NCBI GenBank assembly: GCA_027001815.1
Contig: JALTLT010000296.1
Span: forward strand, 1-13,151
DNA length: 13,151 bases
Reading direction: 5' to 3'
DNA from: Gammaproteobacteria bacterium
Lineage (GTDB): Bacteria > Pseudomonadota > Gammaproteobacteria > JALTLT01
Positions 1-6,258 of the stretch are shown here, piece after piece. Within the stretch, counting starts at the first letter, position 1, and every line of letters starts with the position of its first letter. The notes under the pieces were generated by a model, which was given only the letters and a program-made list of their open reading frames with translations, searched no databases and was not told where the DNA came from. Made by a program: the position numbers and the translations under genes.

Positions 1-7
1 CTGCCAG

Positions 8-172
8 CAGGCTGTTGAAAAACACCGTTTTTCGGCAGCCTGTGCTGCGGTGCATGGATGCACCGCCGTTTTCAATGACGGCAAGTCATTGAAAACGTGA
101 GGAAGCCGGAAATCGCATTTTCGGCTTCCGGCGTTGAAAAAGGCCAGGACGGCCTTTTTCAACATCCTGTTA
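8..172 (+). repeat. Hairpin array A (five consecutive stem-loops)
   Basis: Five inverted repeats stand almost end to end. A1 (8-23/27-42) has a 16-bp stem with two G-T pairs and loop ACC. A2 (47-55/58-66) is a perfect 9-bp stem. A3 (67-79/85-97) is a perfect 13-bp stem. A4 (101-113/117-129) is a 13-bp stem with one G-T pair (109/121). A5 (133-145/151-163) is a perfect 13-bp stem with loop AGGAC, followed by ATCCTGTTA. The same module order recurs at 5910-6065, and 118-172 matches 6011-6065 at 54 of 55 positions. It lies just upstream of the first gene. A structured non-coding repeat is certain; its function is unknown. It contains no open frame with a credible ribosome-binding site. Confidence 0.9.
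133..163 (+). terminator. A-tract/GGCC/T-tract hairpin, copy 1
   Basis: The stem GTTGAAAAAGGCC pairs with GGCCTTTTTCAAC around loop AGGAC. With A5 before and T5 after the GC core it has the symmetric form of a bidirectional intrinsic terminator, but the GC core is only 4 bp, so it may be weak. It sits about 100 bp upstream of the first gene, where it could insulate that gene from upstream transcription. It is the last module of array A. Confidence 0.4.
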
Positions 173-261
173 GCGGCCTGGGCACTTCCGGGGTATTCTT
201 GGGCAGGGGCGACCCGGGTCGGTGTCCCCCAGACCCGTTCCCGTTTCCTGTCGAGGGGTCC

Positions 262-1293
262 ATGCCACGCCGGTTTCTGCTGTTGGCTCTCCTGCTTCCC
301 ATCCCCGGAGCGCTCGTTGCCGAAGATACCACCGGGACCTCTTCGGGGGATGAGACGACCGGGGGGACCGAACGGTTCTGGGACTACCAGGAGGTCTCTC
401 CTGCCGAAATCACGGAGGAGGAGGGTCTGCTGAGTCGCGGGATGGGCAGTCTCCTCTCCACCACCCATCGCTTCGGACGCTGGCTCGACCGGGCGCTCGG
501 TGGCGAATCCCTCGATGCCAGGCCGACCCGCACCCGCGCCAAGTTGACCGTCTGGAGATACGACGAGGTGGCGGGCGGGTTCGACGATTCCCAGATCCGG
601 TTCAACGTGCGCATGAGCCTCCCCCGGCTCGAGAAGCGTCTCTCGCTCTTTCTCACCAACGACCTGGACGAAGGGCTCGCGACCAGTTCCAGTGGTGCCG
701 TGTTTCCCCAGGAGACGGTCTCCGAGGACACCTACCTGGGTGTCAACGTCCTGCCCCCCTTCCGCAAGTGGATTTCCGGCCTGCGGGGTCGTGCCGGGGT
801 GCGGATCCGCGGCGGGGAACTGGGTCTCTTCGTGGAGCCCCGCCACGTCTGGCGGGCCGACTTCCCGGTCTGGAGTGTCACCACCCAGGCACGTCTGCGT
901 TACTCCACCCTGCAGGGGTGGGATACCTCCCTGGTGGCCAATTTCGATCGTGCCCTGTCCACCCCGAACCAGTACCTGCGTTGGAACGGGGAGGCGCGCT
1001 GGTCGGAGGAGAGTGCGGAAGAGACGGGCCGGGAGTTCTTCCTCCGGGTGATGATGCTCGACCGTCTCGCGCGGCGGGAGGCGCTGATCTACGAATGGAA
1101 CAACCACCTGGTCAGCGAGCCGGGCAACCGGCTCGAATCGTCTGCGCTGGTGTTGCGCTACCGTCGCCAGATCTGGAAGCGCTGGCTCTTCCTGGAACTC
1201 GCCCCCCAGGTGGTATTCCGTGAGGAACTGGAATACGATCCGACGGTGGCACTGCTGCTGAAGATGGAGATGCTGATGCAGCGCAGTGACTGA
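262..1293 (+). CDS. Exported protein, probable outer-membrane beta-barrel, unknown function
   Basis: This 343-residue protein was not recognised as a named family. The ATG at 262 was chosen because it gives a clean signal peptide (MPRRFLLLALLLPIPGALVA, cleavage near residue 20) and follows a GAGGGG at 253-258, though that spacing is short. An in-frame start at 97 would run through hairpin array A and is unlikely. After an acidic Thr/Gly/Glu-rich stretch, the chain alternates basic/polar and aromatic/aliphatic residues in short strands (for example GRAGVRIRGGELGLFVEP, SALVLRYRRQIWKRWLFLEL), as in outer-membrane barrels. No terminal Phe/Trp is present; it ends MQRSD. The next gene starts 84 nt downstream on the same strand. 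The export call is fairly firm; the barrel fold is inference. Confidence 0.75.
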   Translation: MPRRFLLLALLLPIPGALVAEDTTGTSSGDETTGGTERFWDYQEVSPAEITEEEGLLSRGMGSLLSTTHRFGRWLDRALGGESLDARPTRTRAKLTVWRYDEVAGGFDDSQIRFNVRMSLPRLEKRLSLFLTNDLDEGLATSSSGAVFPQETVSEDTYLGVNVLPPFRKWISGLRGRAGVRIRGGELGLFVEPRHVWRADFPVWSVTTQARLRYSTLQGWDTSLVANFDRALSTPNQYLRWNGEARWSEESAEETGREFFLRVMMLDRLARREALIYEWNNHLVSEPGNRLESSALVLRYRRQIWKRWLFLELAPQVVFREELEYDPTVALLLKMEMLMQRSD

Positions 1294-1300
1294 TCTGGAC

Positions 1301-1346
1301 CTGCCACGGAAGTCGGCCCGGTTCGTTGCCGGGGCTTCCGCAGCAG
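1301..1346 (+). other. Imperfect intergenic hairpin
   Basis: CTGC-CA-CGGAAG (1301-1312) can pair with CTTCCG-CA-GCAG (1335-1346), with a CA/CA internal loop. A further CCCGG/CCGGG pairing lies inside. There is no T-tract, so it is not a standard intrinsic terminator. It may partly separate the flanking genes or stabilise the upstream mRNA end. Confidence 0.35.
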
Positions 1347-1377
1347 GTGATTCTTCCAGATTCGAACAGGTGACCTT

Positions 1378-2271
1378 TTGAGCAGAACCCTTCTCCCGCT
1401 TCTACTCATCGCTCTGCTGATCCCCCCGCAGGGGGCATCGGCGTCGGCCGGGCCGGCCCTTCTGGAGATGGAGCGCCTCGCCTGGCGTTCGGCGCGATTC
1501 GAGGCAAGCAAGCTGTTGTTCAGGTTGAAGCTCCGCGTGGAGCTGGAACATCTGCCTGCGGCGGAGGCTTCCCCCCTTCTCTGGAGGCCGCCGGGAGAGG
1601 AGGGACTCCTTCCCCGCGGTGAGCAAGTGGTTCATCTGCGGCTCGATTCCCGGGTGGCGGGCAGGCATCGGGAGGTGGAGCTGTGGCTGGATTCCGCCGA
1701 CGGGCGTGTCCTGCAGCGTACCAGCCTCGACCACAAGGGACGACGTTCCCATTTCAAGGTCCACCGCTTCCGCGAGGGTGGTGTCGTCATCCTCCGCCGC
1801 CGGCCAGCAGACGGGGAGGAGGCGGAACGACCTCCCGCCACCTGGAGCGATGTGCGCCGCAAGGTCCAGAGCTGGTCTGCCGGAGCCGGTGCCCCCTCGG
1901 AACCCAACGCCCTCCTGCCGCTGCTCGCCGCCGCGCCCCTGGAGCGGAAGGGAGATGGGATCACCCTCCCGTTCTTTGCCGACGCACGGGTGATAGAGAC
2001 CCGTTTCGAAGTGGTGGAAGAGGGGCAGGGGAGCTACCGCTTTCGCATCATCGGCGAAGGGGGGAAGGGAGAGAAGCGAAAGCACCGGCGCGAGGTGCTC
2101 GTCGTCCATGCCTCCCCCGAGGAGGAGGCGCTCTCTTTCCTTGGTCTGGAGGGGAAGATCGAGGTGGTACTGGATCGCCGCCTGAGGGTGCCGCTGGAGA
2201 TCCGGGGCAGGGCACCTGTAGTGGGTGAGGTCACCATCCGCCTCCAGTCGGTGGAGCCGGCAGGGCGGTGA
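1378..2271 (+). CDS. Exported DUF3108-like protein
   Basis: The 297-residue product begins with TTG at 1378. CAGGTGA at 1366-1372 can serve as the ribosome-binding site, and the start gives a proper signal peptide (MSRTLLPLLLIALLIPPQGA, cleavage around residues 22-24). The mature part is mostly beta-strand-like. It follows the pattern I associate with DUF3108 envelope proteins: an early LLFRLKLRVEL strand, a central LPFFADARVIETRFEV segment, and an ending where a short-chain EVVLDRRLRVPLEIRG strand precedes a GEVTIRLQSVE strand. That family name is from memory of its layout and is tentative. The gene overlaps the next by 4 bp (GTGA), so the two are probably translated together. No catalytic motif is visible. 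Confidence 0.75.
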   Translation: MSRTLLPLLLIALLIPPQGASASAGPALLEMERLAWRSARFEASKLLFRLKLRVELEHLPAAEASPLLWRPPGEEGLLPRGEQVVHLRLDSRVAGRHREVELWLDSADGRVLQRTSLDHKGRRSHFKVHRFREGGVVILRRRPADGEEAERPPATWSDVRRKVQSWSAGAGAPSEPNALLPLLAAAPLERKGDGITLPFFADARVIETRFEVVEEGQGSYRFRIIGEGGKGEKRKHRREVLVVHASPEEEALSFLGLEGKIEVVLDRRLRVPLEIRGRAPVVGEVTIRLQSVEPAGR

Positions 2272-3065
2272 ACCGGGGGGAACGTGCCCCGCTGGATGCC
2301 CTCGCCTTTGCGACGGTGATCGCCCTCGCCTGGAGTCTCTGGAACCGTCCCCTGGCGGCCTGGCTGTTTCCCCGTCTCGAACCGGTACTCCCCTGGTGGG
2401 CGCTGAAGCCCGTCCTCTATGTGGACTGGCTGCTGGCGCTGGTTGCGGGGGGAGCGGTGCTGACCCGGCTCGGGCGGCGTCTGCCGCGTCCCCCCTTCGG
2501 TCTCTCCCGTCGCGTGCTGCAGGGGATCGGCGTGGGAATACTCTCCTCGCTGCCCATGGCGCTCCTCATGGGGAGTGCGGTGCGCTGGCGAATGAACCTC
2601 GATCTCCAGGAGCTGACGGCGGCCGCCCTGCTGCCCGGATTCATGGAGGAGCTCTTCTTCCGCGCCTTCTTCTTCGGCTGGCTCTTCCGCCTGGCGCGGG
2701 CCGGCTTTCTCCTCTCGGTGGCGACCGCCTCGATCGCCTTCAGTGTCGGGCATCTCTACCAGGCCCACTCGCCTCTGGAGGCTGGGCTGGTCCTGCTGGT
2801 GAGCGGCGCCGGAGCGGCCTGGTTCGCCTGGCTCTACGTGGAGTGGGAGTACAACCTGTGGGTGCCCATCACCCTGCACATCCTCATGAATGCATGGTGG
2901 CTCCTGTTCGATGGTGGCGCCAGCGCGGTGGGTGGCGGGATCGAGAACCTCGCCCGTTCGCTCACCATTGCCCTCTCCATCGCCCTCACGTTGCGCATGG
3001 CACGCCTTCGAGGTCGTCGCAACGTGAATCGCGTCACCCTCTGGCCCGGTGCGGCCCCTCCCTGA
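2268..3065 (+). CDS. CPBP-family intramembrane glutamic endopeptidase (CAAX/Abi type)
   Basis: This 265-residue polytopic membrane protein carries the CPBP family motifs: EELFFR (Glu127, Glu128, Arg132), SVGHLY with His162, and HILMN with His204 and Asn208. In this family the Glu and His residues form the active site of an intramembrane protease that acts on prenylated or other membrane proteins; some members process bacteriocins or act as immunity proteins. Hydrophobic segments lie around 10-28, 45-65, 85-105, 120-140, 145-160, 175-195 and 232-245. It starts with GTG inside the stop of the preceding gene, which supports co-translation. No bacteriocin precursor or other substrate is visible. 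Family confidence is high; the substrate is unknown. Confidence 0.9.
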   Translation: MNRGERAPLDALAFATVIALAWSLWNRPLAAWLFPRLEPVLPWWALKPVLYVDWLLALVAGGAVLTRLGRRLPRPPFGLSRRVLQGIGVGILSSLPMALLMGSAVRWRMNLDLQELTAAALLPGFMEELFFRAFFFGWLFRLARAGFLLSVATASIAFSVGHLYQAHSPLEAGLVLLVSGAGAAWFAWLYVEWEYNLWVPITLHILMNAWWLLFDGGASAVGGGIENLARSLTIALSIALTLRMARLRGRRNVNRVTLWPGAAPP

Positions 3066-3089
3066 ATCGCTCTGCCCCGACGCTCCGTT

Positions 3090-3101
3090 TCCGATATCGG
3101 A
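3090..3101. promoter_or_regulatory. 12-bp perfect palindrome
   Basis: TCCGATATCGGA is a perfect palindrome in the 158-bp gap between the protease gene and the next gene. It lies about 60 bp upstream of the candidate promoter. It could be a dimeric regulator site or chance; there is no second copy nearby. Confidence 0.25.
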
Positions 3102-3140
3102 GTTCCCCTTCCGGACCGATCACCTGGAGTTATGTGCCTA

Positions 3141-3189
3141 TTATTCAAGGTTATTCAGGGTGACGCGGGATCCTCTGTGGGAGTATCAT
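3141..3189 (+). promoter_or_regulatory. Candidate sigma-70 promoter with upstream tandem 10-mers
   Basis: A possible -35 (GTGACG, 3160-3165, 4/6 to TTGACA) and -10 (TATCAT, 3184-3189, 5/6 to TATAAT) are 18 bp apart and 35-60 bp upstream of the start at 3224. Two adjacent 10-mers, TTATTCAAGG (3141-3150) and TTATTCAGGG (3151-3160), abut the -35. This is a motif match only. Confidence 0.35.
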
Positions 3190-3223
3190 GCAGGCCCCGC
3201 AGTAGCCTGAGAAGTTTCGTCCC

Positions 3224-5137
3224 ATGGAAAAGATCCTCGAAATCCGTGACGGGTGCAACACGCCCGGCCAGCTCCTCCGCAGCCTCGCCTTCGCCCGCTA
3301 CCTCAAGATCTACAAGCGGGAGTTCATTGCCGACCTGGAGCACCGAACCGCCGATCAGGAACGGGAGGCACGCCAGAAGATCGACTTCATCCAGGGGGTC
3401 ACGATCCGTGAGCTGATCCATATCCTGGAGTGTGACGGGTTCGCCACGGGTGCGGAGCTGGAGCGCGCACGGGAACTGGTCCGCTTCATGGATGGCGCCT
3501 TCCACCACTACCGGGGCAGGGGTTACTCGCGGCTGGTGCGGCTGCAGAACGACGTGGTTTCCACGGGGCTCGAGACGCCGGACACCGTCAAGGACAAGGT
3601 GACCGCCAAGGCGCAGCAGCTTGCCGATCTGATCCTCGAGACCCGACGCCAGCTGCTGAAGAAGGTGGGGCTCGAGAAAGGGGTGCGCCGCACGCCCGGC
3701 ATGGACGCCTCGCCCAATGTCACCTCGGGCGAGATCTCCGGACACTATTTCAACTATCCGGCCGACTACGCGCTGCTCTCCCACGTCCCGCTCACCATCG
3801 CCGCGGACATCCAGACCGGGGTCGACTACACCACCCCCTCCAACAAGCGCGCGCGGCCCTTCTACGAACTGGACCACAATCCCCTCGATCTGGAGCGCTT
3901 CGATCCCTCCGCCTGGGTCTCGGTACCGCTGCAGGTGGGCACCTCGCTGATCGTCGCCTTCATCCACAAGTCGCGCGGCTGCATCGAGATGGAGCCCGGG
4001 CTGCTCAACCTCTTCCCCTTCGCCCGTATCGAGGACATCGAGTCCGGACGCCGTCCCGACGGTGTCTTCTTCTTCGGTGATCCCAACGCCGGCGAGAACG
4101 ACCTCGGTTACTACTACGACGAGCGGAACCGGTTGCTGGTGGGGCTGGTCCCCAACATCGACGAGCTGAAGTATTTCGGCTACGCCAAGAAGCCGATCCT
4201 CACCCTGCACAACGTGCTGGCGATCCTCGACGGCGATCTGCCGTTGCACTGCGGCTGCACCCGCTATGTGGTGCGCTTCAACGGCGCCGGCGAACCCTAC
4301 ATCGCCGACATGCTGATCAAGGCGGACGACATGGGCAAGATCAGCCTGGTGAAGGGGGGTGACCGCCTCACCCGGCCGGTCTTCTACGGCACGGAGACCG
4401 GGGCCTTCGCCTGCCTCGACGGCTTCAGCGAGCAGGCCAAGCTGCAGATGAAGGGGCGCGAGGTGGGATACAACAAGGATACCGGCTCCAACGCCCGCCA
4501 GATCGTCCCGGTCACCGACGTGGACGAGCTGTTCCGGGGTGACCCCCTCGATGTCCTGCTCTACATGAACAACTTCACCCTCATCCCGCCGGGTGAGTCC
4601 ACCATCCAGGCGGAGATGCACATCGAGGAGGCGCTCGAGCACTTCCGTCGCGGCGAGCGGGTGGCCGCCGGTTCCACCCAGACCCACCGCGGAGCCAAGG
4701 AGAGCAGCTTCTGGGCCAATCCCTTCCCGCTCCTGGTGGACAACGACGGTACCGTTCTCCATCCACAGCTCTACAGCAAGTTCTGCGAGGTGGAGAAGGG
4801 CTTCATCGGCGACATGAACATTCTCATCCGGCGTGGCGAGCTGAAGGTGGGAGTCGCCTACAGTCATCTCATGGCTGGTGTCTACGAGGGCAACGACGAC
4901 GAGGATATCGCCGCCAACGGCTTCAGCAGCCGCGAGGAGGTGGAGCAGGAGGGGCCCGTGCGTCTCGCCCACGATCTCATCGGCCTCATCAAGGAGGTGG
5001 CCACCGTCAAGCGGGAGCGCATGGGTGACCAGGCGGAGGAGGTGAGCGTCACCGTCGCCCTGGTGGGAGACAGCCGCACCGGCAAGTCGGAGACTGCGGA
5101 GAAGATGGAGGGAATCCTCCGTCTGCAGCTCATCTGA
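3224..5137 (+). CDS. 637-residue protein with C-terminal Walker A motif, unknown function
   Basis: No signal peptide or membrane segment is visible, so it is probably cytoplasmic. The first 155 residues are mainly helical and charged. Residues 170-600 look mixed alpha/beta. The clearest motif is GDSRTGKSET at 615-624, after a hydrophobic strand (VSVTVALV). This is a good Walker A and closest in form to the GxSGxGKSE loop of HPr kinase/PEP carboxykinase-type kinases. Only 13 residues follow it. A segment at 323-340 (KPILTLHNVLAILDGDL) faintly recalls the strand-LH motif found before the P-loop in HprK. The length and layout may match DUF4914, a roughly 630-residue family, but that is recollection, not a search. 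A weak GAGAAG precedes ATG 3224. The next gene follows after 3 nt, so they form an operon. ATP/GTP binding is likely; the reaction is unknown. Confidence 0.75.
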   Translation: MEKILEIRDGCNTPGQLLRSLAFARYLKIYKREFIADLEHRTADQEREARQKIDFIQGVTIRELIHILECDGFATGAELERARELVRFMDGAFHHYRGRGYSRLVRLQNDVVSTGLETPDTVKDKVTAKAQQLADLILETRRQLLKKVGLEKGVRRTPGMDASPNVTSGEISGHYFNYPADYALLSHVPLTIAADIQTGVDYTTPSNKRARPFYELDHNPLDLERFDPSAWVSVPLQVGTSLIVAFIHKSRGCIEMEPGLLNLFPFARIEDIESGRRPDGVFFFGDPNAGENDLGYYYDERNRLLVGLVPNIDELKYFGYAKKPILTLHNVLAILDGDLPLHCGCTRYVVRFNGAGEPYIADMLIKADDMGKISLVKGGDRLTRPVFYGTETGAFACLDGFSEQAKLQMKGREVGYNKDTGSNARQIVPVTDVDELFRGDPLDVLLYMNNFTLIPPGESTIQAEMHIEEALEHFRRGERVAAGSTQTHRGAKESSFWANPFPLLVDNDGTVLHPQLYSKFCEVEKGFIGDMNILIRRGELKVGVAYSHLMAGVYEGNDDEDIAANGFSSREEVEQEGPVRLAHDLIGLIKEVATVKRERMGDQAEEVSVTVALVGDSRTGKSETAEKMEGILRLQLI

Positions 5138-5140
5138 TCC

Positions 5141-5821
5141 ATGAGCACCGGCCGCATCCTGGCGATCATCGGGATGGTGGTGGCGATCGCCGTGGTCGTC
5201 CCCTTCTTCCTGGTCGATCCGCTCGACGAGAAGCGGCTGGAGGGGTTGCCGTGGCAGGTGGAGGTGTTGCCGGACGGCACCAGCCGGGTCTTTGCCATCC
5301 ATGTGGGCGAGGACTCCCTCGAAGAGGCTGCCCGCAAGCTGGGCCCGGGCATGGAGGTCGCGATCGTCTCCATGCTGAAGGAGCAGGGCTCCCTGGAGGC
5401 CTACTGGGACGGCTTCTCCGCGGCGGGTGTCCTCACCGGCAAGCTGATCCTTCTGCTGGAACCGGGGGAGGGACGCCTGGAAGGGATGCGCCGAAGGGTC
5501 GTGACGGTGGACTACACCGGTACCGGCGCCAAGAAGATGCGTCTCCACCCGGACGACGTCCCCGCAGCCCTCGCCGCCCGGGTGATGGCGATCACCTTCA
5601 TTCCCACCGTCGACTTCGACGAGGAGGTGGTGCGGCAGCGGTTCGGCGTGCCGGCGCGGCGTCTTCGCGACGCCACCGGCGCGGAGCACTTCCTCTATCC
5701 CCGCATCGGCCTCGACCTGATCCTCCACGAGAAGGGCAAGGAGGTTCTCCAGTACGTGGCGCCCCGCGATTTCGAGCGCCTCACCCGTCCCCTGGAAGAG
5801 GCCCCTCCGGCGGTTCGCTGA
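5141..5821 (+). CDS. Single-pass membrane-anchored protein, unknown function
   Basis: The 226-residue product has one N-terminal hydrophobic segment at about residues 5-25 (ILAIIGMVVAIAVVVPFFLV) and a soluble remainder. The lack of a cleavage motif suggests an anchor, not a cleaved signal. The soluble part has an acidic first half and a conserved-looking end (FLYPRIGLDLILHEKGKEVL). I do not recognise the family. It begins three bases after the stop of the P-loop protein gene, in the same frame and with no clear Shine-Dalgarno, so translation probably depends on the upstream gene. That pairing suggests it tethers or cooperates with the P-loop protein at the membrane. It is followed by a C-rich leader and hairpin array B. 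Confidence 0.75.
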   Translation: MSTGRILAIIGMVVAIAVVVPFFLVDPLDEKRLEGLPWQVEVLPDGTSRVFAIHVGEDSLEEAARKLGPGMEVAIVSMLKEQGSLEAYWDGFSAAGVLTGKLILLLEPGEGRLEGMRRRVVTVDYTGTGAKKMRLHPDDVPAALAARVMAITFIPTVDFDEEVVRQRFGVPARRLRDATGAEHFLYPRIGLDLILHEKGKEVLQYVAPRDFERLTRPLEEAPPAVR

Positions 5822-5870
5822 TCCTCCTCTCTACCCCCTCCCTCCCTTGCTCACCCCATCTCCACCTTCC
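5822..5870 (+). terminator. C-rich, G-poor stretch: possible Rho utilisation site
   Basis: The 49 nt directly after the stop codon hold 30 C and a single G (5849), in sharp contrast to the surrounding GC-balanced sequence. Unstructured C>G RNA is the hallmark of rut sites for Rho-dependent termination, and the position fits the end of the two-gene operon. Alternatively it is a simple pyrimidine tract. Confidence 0.4.
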
Positions 5871-5899
5871 TTGAAAAAGGCCAGGACGGCCTTTTTCGA
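5871..5899 (+). terminator. A-tract/GGCC/T-tract hairpin, copy 2
   Basis: TTGAAAAAGGCC pairs with GGCCTTTTTCGA around AGGAC, 50 nt after the operon's last stop codon. The T5 run makes it the best intrinsic-terminator candidate for the upstream operon, possibly helped by the C-rich leader. An alternative outer pairing CCTTGA/TCAAGG (5869-5874/5907-5912) overlaps it. Confidence 0.45.
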
Positions 5900-6025
5900 C
5901 ATCCTGTCAAGGAATCTCTGATTTATTCAGAGATTCCTGCGGCACAGGGATGTGCCGCCAAAATCGATCACCGCAGGTGATTGATTTTGCAAGGGAGCCG
6001 AAAACCGCGTTTTTCGGCTTCCGGC

Positions 6026-6056
6026 GTTGAAAAAGGCCAGGACGGCCTTTTTCGAC
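6026..6056 (+). terminator. A-tract/GGCC/T-tract hairpin, copy 3
   Basis: It has the same stem as the copy at 133-163 except that G6054 replaces A, giving a G-T pair with T6028 in the plus-strand sense. It is the last module of array B. Symmetric A5/T5 tails would allow termination in both directions, but the GC core is only 4 bp. Confidence 0.4.
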
Positions 6057-6229
6057 ATCCTGTTAAAGAACCGCGCAAGAGTGCCAGCAACGCCGGGCCG
6101 GATCAAGCGTCGGTGTCCGGCTCACTGCCACTCCATGCGACGCCCCCGCGCCGGGCAGGGCCGTTGCCCCGCCGATCGGTGGCGGGACGCGGAAATGGCG
6201 GGATGTTCCTCCCGACTCTGCAGGCACCT

Positions 6230-6258
6230 GTAGGCCTGATAAGCGCAGCGCATCAGGC
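6230..6258 (+). repeat. REP element with GTAG head, enteric type
   Basis: GTAG (6230-6233) is followed by GCCTGAT (6234-6240), AA, GCG-CAG-CGC, then ATCAGGC (6252-6258). The result is a 7-bp outer stem, an unpaired AA on one side, and an inner 3-bp stem. This layout and sequence match the Y-type REP elements I know from Escherichia coli, including the GTAG tetranucleotide recognised by REP-associated tyrosine transposases (RAYT). No RAYT gene is in the window. Recognition is from memory of the consensus. Confidence 0.7.

Larger units (their letters stand above)
5869..6065 (+). repeat. Hairpin array B (six consecutive stem-loops)
   Basis: Modules: B1 (5871-5882/5888-5899, one G-T), B2 (5910-5921/5927-5938, perfect 12 bp), B3 (5939-5946/5951-5958, perfect 8 bp), B4 (5959-5972/5976-5989, 14 bp with one G-T at 5966/5982), B5 (5993-6004/6011-6022, 12 bp with one G-T at 5995/6020), B6 (6026-6038/6044-6056, one G-T). 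B2-B6 correspond in order to A1-A5 near the left end; B5-B6 are nearly the same sequence as A4-A5, while B2-B4 differ in sequence but keep the stem-loop form. B1 is an extra copy of the B6 module. The trailing ATCCTGTYA follows both B1 and B6. This is the 3' side of the operon ending at 5821. Confidence 0.9.

Noticed and set aside
97..261. Extended N-terminus for the first gene, starting at 97
   Set aside because: It would translate hairpins A4-A5 and hide the signal peptide in the interior. The same repeat is non-coding at 5993-6065.
3224..5137. PrkA-type serine kinase or genuine PEP carboxykinase
   Set aside because: The P-loop is C-terminal and the downstream catalytic motifs of those enzymes are absent; only the loop sequence is similar.
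3155..5728. 857-codon open frame on the minus strand opposite the P-loop and membrane-protein genes
   Set aside because: It is the mirror of two well-supported genes in GC-rich DNA. Its translation is a low-complexity mix rich in H, L, E, G and V with no recognisable domain.
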